Assembly: GCF_900182555.1 (NCBI RefSeq)
Contig: NZ_FXTH01000001.1
Coordinates: 186,001-250,000, forward strand
Length of the DNA: 64,000 bases
Reading direction: 5' to 3'
Source of the DNA: Fodinibius sediminis
GTDB taxonomy: Bacteria > Bacteroidota > Rhodothermia > Balneolales > Balneolaceae
Part shown: positions 54,899 to 63,883 of the stretch, in pieces
Numbering within the stretch: position 1 is the first letter of the stretch
How the letters are laid out: every line of letters starts with the position of its first letter
Made by a program: the position numbers and the translations under genes
Notes under the pieces: model-generated
The model's input: only the letters and a program-made list of their open reading frames with translations
Databases searched by the model: none
What the model was told of the DNA's origin: nothing

Positions 54899-55762
54899 AT
54901 GAAACAGTCCGGCTCTGTCCCATCCTCCGAAAACCTGCCCATCTATTATGATCTCTACCTCCCTGATATGGTGGAAAGTTCATCCTCTTTGCCGCTGATT
55001 CTTTTTTTACACGGATTCAAGGGATTCAAGGACTGGGGCGCCTTCCCTGATGCCTGTGAAGCTCTCAGTTCCGCCGGCTTTGCGGTACTGGCCATCAATT
55101 TTTCCCTCAATGGCGTCGGACAAAGCATGACGAACTTTGATGAACTGGACCTCTTTGCACGGGAAACCCTGAGCCAGGACCTTGATGATGTGGGAGCTGT
55201 CATTGAGGCCCTCGGGAAGAATGATATCGAACCACCGGAACCCTTTTCCCTGCGGACAGATGCCATGGGCATTATTGGTCACTCCCGGGGCGGGCACACG
55301 GCTGTAGCTGCCGCAGCAGAATACCCGGAAATACAATGCCTGGTCACCTGGTCGGCCGTGGCTGACTATAATGCCCGCTGGAGCAATCAGATGATTGAGG
55401 ATTGGGAAAAAGAAGGCGTAACGGAAATTGTGAACGGACGTACCGGTCAAATCATGCCGGTTAAAAAGGTCGTTTATGAAGATGCATTGGACCACGCCGA
55501 TCGACTGATAGCCGTAAAACGGGTTCAGGAGCTTCAGATTCCCGCCCTTTTTATCCACTCGAAGGATGATGAGGCCGTCCCTGCCGAGGAAGCTCGGAAA
55601 CTATTCAACCACTGTCCCTCCGATCAAAAAGAACTGCAGCTGATGCCCGATTCTGGCCACACCTTCGACACTTCGCACCCCTTTGAAGAAAAGGACTTCC
55701 CTCCCGTCTTCCGGCAGGTTCTGACCTACACCCGGAAATGGTTTCAACGATTCCTGCAATAA
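54899..55762 (+). CDS. Alpha/beta hydrolase (dienelactone-hydrolase-like)
   Basis: The 287-residue protein has the oxyanion segment LPLILFLHGFKGFKDWGAFP and nucleophile Ser129 in GIIGHSRGGHTAVAAA. The likely Asp is in HSKDDEAVPAEEARKLF and the His in MPDSGHTFDTSHPFEEK. It is cytosolic and has no signal. Members of this branch hydrolyse esters of small acids; the exact substrate is unknown. It stands 124 bases after comM. Confidence 0.92.
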   Translation: MKQSGSVPSSENLPIYYDLYLPDMVESSSSLPLILFLHGFKGFKDWGAFPDACEALSSAGFAVLAINFSLNGVGQSMTNFDELDLFARETLSQDLDDVGAVIEALGKNDIEPPEPFSLRTDAMGIIGHSRGGHTAVAAAAEYPEIQCLVTWSAVADYNARWSNQMIEDWEKEGVTEIVNGRTGQIMPVKKVVYEDALDHADRLIAVKRVQELQIPALFIHSKDDEAVPAEEARKLFNHCPSDQKELQLMPDSGHTFDTSHPFEEKDFPPVFRQVLTYTRKWFQRFLQ

Positions 55763-55930
55763 GAGCGCCTGCCACACAGTTATAAACAGAGCGGTACGTG
55801 TATACAGATTCCGGGGGTTGCTCCCGGGGCACCGAACCTGCAGAAGTGATTACTGACCGGCAGGAATGCAGGAACAGTGGCAAAGTTTCCGTATTTTAAG
55901 CAATATGGATCAATTCCTAATCTATCTATT

Positions 55931-57091
55931 GTGAAGACTATCAGACGCTATATTCTTTTGCTTATTCTATGTGGGCTGAGCCTGCCTGCTTCGGCTCAGC
56001 TCCCGGAACTGGTCAATAACCCGCAGTTCCGCCCGGATGCCCAGGCAGCGGTCGATTCCATTTACAACTTCAACTTTGAAGGGGCTGAGCATGTCCTCTC
56101 GGAGTGGAAGCAGAAATATCCGCAGCATCCCCTGTGGACCCTCATGGAAGGGATGAACGTATGGTGGGCCGTGCTCTCCGACCTCCAGGATACCTCGCGT
56201 GACGAGGAACTGATCAATGTCATGAAGAAGGCCAACTACCAGGCCGGTAAACTACTGCACCGGCAGCCATCCCATGCCGATGCCCTCATCATCCAGGCTA
56301 TTGCCAACGGCTATATCGGACGACAGTACTCCAACCGTGAAGAATGGATCAGCAGCCTGAACTATGCCCGGAAAGCCATGAACACCTATGAATACCTGCT
56401 GGAGCTACAGCCCGGCATGGACGACCTGAAGCTGGCACAAGGCCTCAAACGCTACTATTCCGCCTACCTGCCGGAGGCCTATCCCGTGGTTAAGACCGTC
56501 TCATGGTTTCTGCCTGAAGGAAACAAGCAAGAAGGTCTTCAGCTTATCCGGGAGGCTTCTCGGGAAGCTGTATTTGCCCGGGCCGAAGCAACGTATTTCC
56601 TGGGCAATATCAACTACAATTACGAAAATGACTATGCCGAGGCCATCCCTCACTTTGAACGGCTGACCCGCCAGTATCCGCGCAACAACTACTATGCCCG
56701 CATTCTAACCAAAAGCTATTACCAACGACAGCGTTATGACCAGGCGCTTCGGTACATCAATCGTACGCTCAGCCGGTGGGAAACCGATAACCTTCCCTAT
56801 CAAAACGTCCTGCGGGAGGAACTCCATACCTGGAAGGGACGGATCCTTGAAAAGAAAAACCGTCACCGTGAAGCGATTGAACAGTACCGGCAGGCCTTCC
56901 GGGCGGGGCAGGACCTTCCGAATACCCGACAGCGTGCCTTCTGGGCAGCTTCGGGGTATCACGCCGGCAAGCTTTTGGTCCGCCGGCAGGAATTTGAAGA
57001 AGCCCGAGCCTATCTCGAAGAGGTCGCCGATGCTGATGCCGCCACCGACTACAGCGAAAAGGCAGAAGAATTACTCTCACAAATAAACTGA
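55931..57091 (+). CDS. TPR-repeat periplasmic protein
   Basis: Using the GTG at 55931, the 386-residue product has a signal peptide (MKTIRRYILLLILCGLSLPA) followed by helical repeats: AAVDSIYNFNFEGAEHVLSE, EAIPHFERLTRQYPRNNYYA, KSYYQRQRYDQALRYINRTL, RHREAIEQYRQAFRAGQDLP and QEFEEARAYLEEVADADAAT. It probably scaffolds an envelope complex; partner unknown. The earlier ATG at 55877 would put 18 polar residues before the signal and is less likely. Confidence 0.85.
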   Translation: MKTIRRYILLLILCGLSLPASAQLPELVNNPQFRPDAQAAVDSIYNFNFEGAEHVLSEWKQKYPQHPLWTLMEGMNVWWAVLSDLQDTSRDEELINVMKKANYQAGKLLHRQPSHADALIIQAIANGYIGRQYSNREEWISSLNYARKAMNTYEYLLELQPGMDDLKLAQGLKRYYSAYLPEAYPVVKTVSWFLPEGNKQEGLQLIREASREAVFARAEATYFLGNINYNYENDYAEAIPHFERLTRQYPRNNYYARILTKSYYQRQRYDQALRYINRTLSRWETDNLPYQNVLREELHTWKGRILEKKNRHREAIEQYRQAFRAGQDLPNTRQRAFWAASGYHAGKLLVRRQEFEEARAYLEEVADADAATDYSEKAEELLSQIN

Positions 57092-57206
57092 TGGATTGTA
57101 GCCATACAACCTACAACCCGCAATGCCTGCATCATGGGTCGATATATATCCTGAGTTTTGGCAGACTGCCTCGCAGCAAGATGATTCCAGCCTGTCCGAC
57201 GGGTAC

Positions 57207-57893
57207 TTAATTGCGCTGCTGCATCATCTGTTTCATCATGGCACTCATGTCGCGGTAACCGGATGGCACTTCAAAAAGAGCATCGTCGAGTGATTTTTCT
57301 TCGATCTTATTTGCTTTCATGTGGACTTTCCTGTCGCCGTTGCCTGATTCCTCCACCACTTCCAGCGGCATATAGCCATCCGTCACAATCTCCCTGGCCC
57401 AGGCCGGGGCATTCTGTCGAGCCATGGGATTTCCCGGCGACATAAAGGTCCCCAGGCCTTCAGCCATGCACATCGTGAGGTGATCTCCGCTGCTGTTTGT
57501 AACCTGCCATATTTCACAGTCATAACCAGCAACAGTCCTGGTTTCCCCCGTTTTTGTCATCTCGGATTCATCCCACTTGCTATCATAATTCGACTCGTCA
57601 GTCCACTCGTTCATATCCATGTTCATATAGCTTTTCATGTTGTCGAGCACAAACAGCATTTTGGACTCTTCCGGCAAAAAAATCATTGCTCCCTCCGCCT
57701 GCCCGTTGCCAAACTGCATGCGTATTTTGTCGTCCTTGACCATGTAGGGAATTTCGCCCATGCCACTCTCGGCTGTACCGGCAAATTCATAATGGATGAC
57801 CCCTTCAAAATTTTGGGCATGCCCTGTCTGTGGTATTCCCATTAACGCCGCCAGGGCCAGTATAAAAGTACAAATTAGGTGTCGCTGCTTCAT
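57207..57893 (-). CDS. DUF4412 domain protein
   Basis: The 228-residue secreted protein has a signal peptide (FILALAALMGIPQTGHA) and the DUF4412 pattern FEGVIHYEFAG, MVKDDKIRMQFGNGQAEGAM, EESKMLFVLDNMKSYMNMD and DCEIWQVTNSSGDHLTMCMA. Function is unknown; the family is common in Bacteroidota. A GAGG site precedes the ATG at 7 bases. It stands alone, downstream of the susD terminator. Confidence 0.92.
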   Translation of the reverse strand: MKQRHLICTFILALAALMGIPQTGHAQNFEGVIHYEFAGTAESGMGEIPYMVKDDKIRMQFGNGQAEGAMIFLPEESKMLFVLDNMKSYMNMDMNEWTDESNYDSKWDESEMTKTGETRTVAGYDCEIWQVTNSSGDHLTMCMAEGLGTFMSPGNPMARQNAPAWAREIVTDGYMPLEVVEESGNGDRKVHMKANKIEEKSLDDALFEVPSGYRDMSAMMKQMMQQRN

Positions 57894-58087
57894 AACAAAA
57901 CCTCATTAATTTAATTCTAACACTCCAGTGTATGGGTCGCCTGTATTCATAATACGTAAATAAACAGCCAAATAGCTCACTAAAATCCGATTGTTCCGGG
58001 AAGGACCACCCGACCGACCCCGTAGCCCTAAGTGGACATATGAGATTCATACGCTTTCCGTTGCTTCTGCAATGACCGTTCAATCAA

Positions 58088-58120
58088 ATAAAAAAGCCCC
58101 TCCCGTTGCCGGGAGAGGCT
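58088..58120 (-). terminator. Rho-independent terminator after susD
   Basis: Read on the minus strand, AGCCTCTCCCG (58120-58110) pairs with CGGGAGGGGCT (58106-58096) around a short GCAA loop, with one mismatch. A TTTTTT run follows. It lies 32 bases after the susD stop. Confidence 0.9.
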
Positions 58121-58151
58121 TGAAATTATAACGAATTACAGCAATCAGTGC

Positions 58152-59735
58152 TTACTGATCACCAATATCCCACCACATGTTGGAGGTGTTGTTATCCTGT
58201 GAAGGCGTTAACTGGCTTACGCCACTATCATATCCGGAGCTGTTCGTTCCGGCTTCAGCACTTGGGTAGATGTAGCGTGTGGGAATTTCGCCCCCGTTGG
58301 TTGCGTCAACAGCGGGATACAGACCGGGATAGCCCTTGGCATCGTACGTTCTGCCATGGTCAGCTCCCCAGTTCTTGTCGTCCGAGGTGCGTCGCCATTC
58401 AGACCATGCGTCGAAGCCCATGGGAAACAGTGCCACCCATTTTTCCTCGGCAATGACCTGGGCCAGCCCGTCTTCCGCATTTCCGTTGCTGGCATCAGCA
58501 ACACGCTGAACCGCAAAGGCTGTACCGTCCGTCGTAAGCAGTCCGGAAGAGGCATCACCGTCATCCCAGTGCGCGTCTATGCTGGCATACGACATGGTAA
58601 TCGCTTCTTCCAGCATAAGGGCAGCGCTTTCGTTGGTCCAGCCCAGATTAGCTGCCTCCGCACGGTTAAGATAGGTGTAGGCAGCCGTCATATAAGGCAG
58701 GTCCGCGCCGGCATCCCAGATCTGGTCGCTGATGGACGATCCGCTGTTGGAAATCTTGTCAATTCCAAAACGTCCACCGGAAATAGTCGGATCCGTTGCA
58801 AAGACGTTCAGGCGCTCGTCCATCCGGGTATTGGAATACACGATGGTGGAGTCACCGTTGGTGTCTCCCTGCAGCGCGTCCGTAAAGGAATCAGACAGGA
58901 GATAATCCGAGGCGCGGTTTTGCGACAGCGGGTTGATGGCACCCGGCGAGTTTCGGTAGTCGTACCAGGCTTCAGCATCCACTGTTTTAATAACCTCGGC
59001 TTCGTGATCTAAAGCGGCATTGAACTCCTGCTGGGCATAGGCTTCATCCACATCGGAAAGCTGGATCGCCAGCTGCAGGATGAGGGAGTTGGCAAACTGC
59101 TGCCATTTTTCCATATCGCCGCCGTAAAGCACATCACCGGTTGGTCCGGCGGCGCCTACGTTAATCATGTCACGGGCTGCCTTCACACGGGTGATCAGGT
59201 TTTTATAAATTGAATCCTGACTTGTGTAGGTCGGCGTGACGTTATCCAGGCCGGCCAGTCCTTGGCCAACCGTTCCATCGCCGTTGCTGTAAGGCACCGG
59301 GCCCCAGATATCGGTTACCCGCTTGAACACCACCGCGCTCATAATCTCCGCAACAGCGGCCTGGTTGGCGGGATCGCCAAAACCGGAAACCGTGGTGGGG
59401 ATTTCTTCGGCTGTGGTTCTCTGATAGATCTCCTTGAAATTGCTCAGTACCCCGGAGTAGTAGAGCGACCAGGGATAGGGGTTTTCCCCATAGGTCATCT
59501 CCGTGGTATACGTACTCTGAGCCTGGTATTGCACGTAAAGGGTTGGATTGTTGAAATAGGCGCGGCCCCAGTTCGTAAAGAACTGGTTCATACCGCCGGC
59601 CATCAACCCTTCCATGTTTGCTTCTGTCGGCACATCATCGTCCTGGTTGAGTCCGCCGAAATCGACGCTGTCGCAGGACGTGATTGTTACCGAAAGAATA
59701 CATAAGAATATTGGTAATAATCTAAGTTTCTTCAT
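58152..59735 (-). CDS. SusD/RagB-family outer-membrane lipoprotein
   Basis: The 527-residue lipoprotein (lipobox SVTITSC, Cys20) has the helical TPR-like SusD fold: LMAGGMNQFFTNWGRAYFNN, SALYYSGV-like WSLYYSGVLSNFKEIYQRT, VVFKRVTDIWGPVPYSNGDG, and the C-terminal LAQVIAEEKWVALFPMGFDA then WSEWRRT, which marks the SusD-like-2 branch. It acts as the lid of the SusC pore and binds the substrate (glycan or peptide) on the cell surface. It lies 11 bases after susC in one transcript that ends at the terminator. Confidence 0.95.
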   Translation of the reverse strand: MKKLRLLPIFLCILSVTITSCDSVDFGGLNQDDDVPTEANMEGLMAGGMNQFFTNWGRAYFNNPTLYVQYQAQSTYTTEMTYGENPYPWSLYYSGVLSNFKEIYQRTTAEEIPTTVSGFGDPANQAAVAEIMSAVVFKRVTDIWGPVPYSNGDGTVGQGLAGLDNVTPTYTSQDSIYKNLITRVKAARDMINVGAAGPTGDVLYGGDMEKWQQFANSLILQLAIQLSDVDEAYAQQEFNAALDHEAEVIKTVDAEAWYDYRNSPGAINPLSQNRASDYLLSDSFTDALQGDTNGDSTIVYSNTRMDERLNVFATDPTISGGRFGIDKISNSGSSISDQIWDAGADLPYMTAAYTYLNRAEAANLGWTNESAALMLEEAITMSYASIDAHWDDGDASSGLLTTDGTAFAVQRVADASNGNAEDGLAQVIAEEKWVALFPMGFDAWSEWRRTSDDKNWGADHGRTYDAKGYPGLYPAVDATNGGEIPTRYIYPSAEAGTNSSGYDSGVSQLTPSQDNNTSNMWWDIGDQ

Positions 59736-59746
59736 GGTTAATATCG

Positions 59747-62700
59747 TTAAAAGGTTACTTTTACATTAAAGCCGTAACTTTTCGTACCGGGCAGCTGGCC
59801 ATTCTCACCATACGTCTGGGCAAGTTCAGATGGATCCCAGCCGTGGACGTTGTCATCCGATACGGCAATCATCCACAGGTTACGCCCCACAACGCCTACC
59901 GTGGCAGACTGGAGGAAATTGCCAATCCACTCTTTAGGCAGCGTGTAATTCAGGCTCAGTTCACGCAGCTTCACAAAATCAGCATCGTGAATGAACGGCT
60001 CTGCAATAGTGTTTGCCTGCCACTGTCCATAGTAATCAATGGCTTCAACATAAGTGTCGACGGGGTTACCCTCTGCATCAACGCCGGTAACATGAACCCC
60101 ACCGCGATTTTCCTCTTCAACGAGTGAGGTGGGATTGCCGTCAGCATCGTAATTCCACGCGTCATCGCGCTTGAGGTTACCCAGATCGTTCTTGCCTGCT
60201 GTTTCTTCGAGCAGACCAGAGTACTGGCCCCACTGCTCAGAAAGGGTGAAGAACTTCCCGCCTTTCTGGAAATCGATGCTTGCCGTCAAGCTCAGGCCCT
60301 TGTAGGCAAAGGTATTCAGGAAACCACCGGTCCAGTCGGGCAGCACGCTGCCGAAGTACTGGTTCTGTTCAACGGCATATAATCCATTCGGGTTAACGAC
60401 AGGCTGTCCGTTTTCGTTGCGACGGATTCCGGGACCTCGCAGCTGACCCCATTCTTCATTAAGCTTGTGGGTCATGGTTACGTAACCGAAAGCAGCCGTG
60501 GTGTTGGCCATTTCGTAGGAATCCAGTCCTTCTGGCAGTTCCGTAACGACCACGCTGTTTTTGGCCCAGTTGAGTGTAGTGGACCAGCGGAAATCCTGCG
60601 TACTTACCGGTGTTGCATTAAGCGCAATTTCCACCCCTTCACGCTCAAGCGATCCGGCGTTGGTCAGGTATTCGGTATATCCCGTACCTGCTGAGAGGCT
60701 GGTCGGAACGATTTCGTCCTGGCGCTCCTCGAAGTAGTACGTTACGTCCAGGCCGATGCGGTCGTTGAAGAATCCGAGATCGGTACCAATTTCGAACGAT
60801 GAACTGAGCGCCGGCTTAATATTGGGATCAACCAAAGTCTCGTCGGTATAAAGCAGCGGGTTGGCTGCCCCGGTTTCTGGGTTGGTAAAGGGATCCTGCT
60901 GCAGGAAGTATACCTGGTTGATAAGTTCAGCATCAACGTCGTTACCAACCTGCGCCCAGCCGGCCCGCAGCTTACCAGAGGTAAGAACGTCGGACTCGAT
61001 AAACTCACTGAAGATGAAGGAAAGTCCAACGGAAGGATAACCGTAGCCGTTGTTGCCTTCAGGCAGGGCGGAACTGTAGTCCTGTCGGTAGGTTCCATCC
61101 AGGTACAGGAAGTCTTGGTAGCCAATGGTTGCCTTGGCAAACATACTCAGCACTTTTTTATCCCAGTTGCGCTCAACGGGAATGACCTGCTCGGCTGAGT
61201 TGGCAAAGGTATAGACATCGGGCAGAATCAATCCGCCGTTCTGCCAGTTGCCGTCATCCATTTCGGCGCTCAGGCGCTTGTAGCTCTGGATGCGCACCTG
61301 ACCACCCACAAAGGCGTTCACGGTCCAGTCGTCGAAGCTGGCATCGTAGCGCAGACGAGAGCTGAAATTATGTTCCTTGGTCTCGTCCCCGTATTCGCCG
61401 AAGGAGTTCACCCAGGCATTGTACAGCGTGGGGGCTGAAGAGTAGGACAGGCTGTAGGGCAACTCGAAACGATACTTAAAGTCTTCGTATGTTGTGCTCG
61501 CATTACCCACCAGCTCAAACTGGTCACTGAGCTGGTACGACAGGTCAACGTTCATGAGCAGGTTGTCGGTATTGCGCGTTTCATCGTAGCGGTCCATCCA
61601 TGTATACGGATTGTACCAGAAAGCCGGCTTAAAGTATTCGGAAGGCGGTCCGCCAACCAGTTCAAGCGGGGCAAGAGCCATGAAGCCGGGCCCCCAGTTG
61701 TTCCAGGAAGCACTGTAGCCTTCCGGCGTCTGAAGATCTTTCAGCTCTCTCATCTTGTCCATCTCGAGGTTACGCGCGAACCAGGAGTTGAAGGAACCGG
61801 AGGTCTGGTTTCCGTAGTCATCGTTGCGGACATCCCCGTTAATGGACTGGGTGGTGTAATTAACCTTCAGCCCGACGTTGAAATCATCCGTAACGTCATA
61901 GTTGAAGCTACCATTGAGAAACTGCTTGTTCAGATCGGAGTAGGGCAGAATACCTCCCTGTGTCAGGTTGGTGAATGCCAGCCGCGTGTTGTACCGATCG
62001 GTGCTGTAGTTAATGGCCAGGCCGGTTTTGTTGGTAACACCGGTCTCGTAGAAGTTCTTAATATTATTCTCAGCAGCATCCCAGGTGGATGTTTCACCAT
62101 AGTATGGGCTGTCCGGGTACATATTGTACCAGGCGATATAGGGCTCTCCGTCAAACTTGGGTCCCCAGCTTTCGTCGGCATAGCCGTTGAAGATATAACG
62201 CTCACCGTCAAGGGGCTCCAGGTAGTCGGGATAGGGGAACCCTGAGTAACCGTCAGAGAAGTTCAAGGTCGTCCACTCTCCTTCACCGGAATATCCTTTT
62301 CCATACTGGTTCTGGAAATTCGGCAGATAGGAAACCACATCGAAGGTGGTGGCGCTGTTCAGTTCAACGCTGACCCCGGATTGACCGGAGGCCTTGGTGG
62401 TAATAATAACAACCCCGTTTTCACCGCGCTGACCATAAAGCGCCGTAGCGTTTGGCCCTTTCAGCACGTTTACATCCTGGACATTGTTCATGTCTATAAT
62501 ATTGGGGTTCTCAGTGGGAACACCGTCAATAACATAGAGCGGTTCAGCCAGATCGTCCGTCAGTGAAATAGCACCGCGGATTCGAATGTTACCGAAATCA
62601 CCGAGCTTGGAACCAGCTTGTCCAACCATCTGGACCCCTGCGATCTTACCGGCCAGGCCGGTCTTGATGTTCGCATCCTGGGAAACGTTCAGCTGTTCCT

Positions 62701-63097
62701 CGGAAACTTCCTGCGTGGAGAATGAAACGCGTCGCTGCGTAACCTCTTCACCCAGAGCCGTTACAACCACTTCGTCCAGGTTTATACCTGACTGCAGCTC
62801 GAAGTTTTCTACTGTCTCTTCGTTTGCAGTAATGGTAACCGAACGGCTAGCTTGGTTATAACCAATGAAAGAAACGGTGACTTCATAGGTACCGGCAGGA
62901 ATATTGGTTATTTCATATTCCCCGTCTGCATTTACCGAGGATCCCGTCGAGAGCTCCGCAATAACTACGTTAGCTCCCGGCAAAGCCTCGCCAGAACCGG
63001 CATCCGTAACGGTCCCACTCAAACTACCGGTCTGGGCAAAGGCCGTACCGACAGAAATGAGACACATTATCGCCGTGTATAGTAACTTTCTAAACAT
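59747..63097 (-). CDS. SusC/RagA-family TonB-linked outer-membrane transporter
   Basis: An 1116-residue protein with a signal peptide and a CarboxypepD_reg-like domain (about 25-100; GSLSGTVTDAGSGEALPGAN). A TonB plug follows with the SusC signature NVLKGPNATALYGQRGENGV leading to VIITTK (about 208-233). A 22-strand barrel ends GTKSYGFNVKVTF, a typical C-terminal aromatic residue. It takes up nutrients too large for porins with energy from TonB. No TonB, sigma/anti-sigma or glycoside hydrolase genes accompany it here. Confidence 0.97.
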   Translation of the reverse strand: MFRKLLYTAIMCLISVGTAFAQTGSLSGTVTDAGSGEALPGANVVIAELSTGSSVNADGEYEITNIPAGTYEVTVSFIGYNQASRSVTITANEETVENFELQSGINLDEVVVTALGEEVTQRRVSFSTQEVSEEQLNVSQDANIKTGLAGKIAGVQMVGQAGSKLGDFGNIRIRGAISLTDDLAEPLYVIDGVPTENPNIIDMNNVQDVNVLKGPNATALYGQRGENGVVIITTKASGQSGVSVELNSATTFDVVSYLPNFQNQYGKGYSGEGEWTTLNFSDGYSGFPYPDYLEPLDGERYIFNGYADESWGPKFDGEPYIAWYNMYPDSPYYGETSTWDAAENNIKNFYETGVTNKTGLAINYSTDRYNTRLAFTNLTQGGILPYSDLNKQFLNGSFNYDVTDDFNVGLKVNYTTQSINGDVRNDDYGNQTSGSFNSWFARNLEMDKMRELKDLQTPEGYSASWNNWGPGFMALAPLELVGGPPSEYFKPAFWYNPYTWMDRYDETRNTDNLLMNVDLSYQLSDQFELVGNASTTYEDFKYRFELPYSLSYSSAPTLYNAWVNSFGEYGDETKEHNFSSRLRYDASFDDWTVNAFVGGQVRIQSYKRLSAEMDDGNWQNGGLILPDVYTFANSAEQVIPVERNWDKKVLSMFAKATIGYQDFLYLDGTYRQDYSSALPEGNNGYGYPSVGLSFIFSEFIESDVLTSGKLRAGWAQVGNDVDAELINQVYFLQQDPFTNPETGAANPLLYTDETLVDPNIKPALSSSFEIGTDLGFFNDRIGLDVTYYFEERQDEIVPTSLSAGTGYTEYLTNAGSLEREGVEIALNATPVSTQDFRWSTTLNWAKNSVVVTELPEGLDSYEMANTTAAFGYVTMTHKLNEEWGQLRGPGIRRNENGQPVVNPNGLYAVEQNQYFGSVLPDWTGGFLNTFAYKGLSLTASIDFQKGGKFFTLSEQWGQYSGLLEETAGKNDLGNLKRDDAWNYDADGNPTSLVEEENRGGVHVTGVDAEGNPVDTYVEAIDYYGQWQANTIAEPFIHDADFVKLRELSLNYTLPKEWIGNFLQSATVGVVGRNLWMIAVSDDNVHGWDPSELAQTYGENGQLPGTKSYGFNVKVTF

Positions 63098-63300
63098 AAA
63101 TTACCTCATTATTTGTTAACAATTTGATTGACTGAACTGCAAAAGGAAGTATAATATAACATAGCCCTGATATATTACTGATTGTCCCCTTTTAAGTTCA
63201 TCTATGCCCTAAGGGGCGAATAAGTGACCTTCTATAATAAAAAGTCATTAACGCCGTTAAGTTAGTTTATTAAACCTAAAGTTGAAAGTGTTTTTTTACA

Positions 63301-63335
63301 CAAAAATAGCACTCCCTTAACAATAGAGCTCAAAA
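63301..63335 (-). promoter_or_regulatory. Likely promoter of susC-susD
   Basis: On the minus strand TTTTG is followed by 22 bases and then TATTTTTG (63308-63301), an exact TAnnTTTG box. The transcript would carry a leader of roughly 200 bases before the susC ATG, long enough for regulation in the 5' region. Confidence 0.45.
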
Positions 63336-63857
63336 TAAGGCTCTGACTTAGTTATTTTGGCAATCACGGAAAATCAGGTGTTTTATCCTCATATATTAAT
63401 GTAGTGGTGGCAAATTATGTTAGTGAGTGTACGATTATCCCCCCACAGGTTGCCCTTCCCACGGCCCAGCCTCTTCATCCCTCCAGTCCAGCCACCGCCC
63501 CGTACTAACCACATGGTTATGAAAACGATGCAAGCGAGCAGTCTATTTTATTAACTATATGGTTGGTTATTTTCTGGAGGCTACACAATTCATCGCATGC
63601 CCGTAGCCTGTTCTTTTTCCTTTAGCAAAATTGCTGCAATTTCACCGGATGGGCAACAGATAATCAGTCAGGATAAAACAAGGACTCCCAAAAACCAAGG
63701 CCAGGTGGAGGCGGGTAATGTCAGCCTGAATGCGGCCGGATACCTTTCTCCTTATTATTTGATCCTTCCGAAGCCTCGGAATTCATTATTTCAAAATGCA
63801 ATAAGAAGATGCTCATTTACCATGGCTCTAATCTAAATTAATTCCTTTTTTTATATA

Positions 63858-63883
63858 GCACCTTTTGAATGGTCAAAAGGTGC
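63858..63883. repeat. Perfect 10-bp inverted repeat
   Basis: GCACCTTTTG (63858-63867) and CAAAAGGTGC (63874-63883) flank a 6-base loop. No T-run follows on either strand, so it is not a standard terminator; an operator or a mobile-element remnant is possible. Confidence 0.55.

Noticed and set aside
63597-63836. 79-codon open frame near the right edge
   Set aside because: Random-looking composition, no ribosome site, no recognisable segment.
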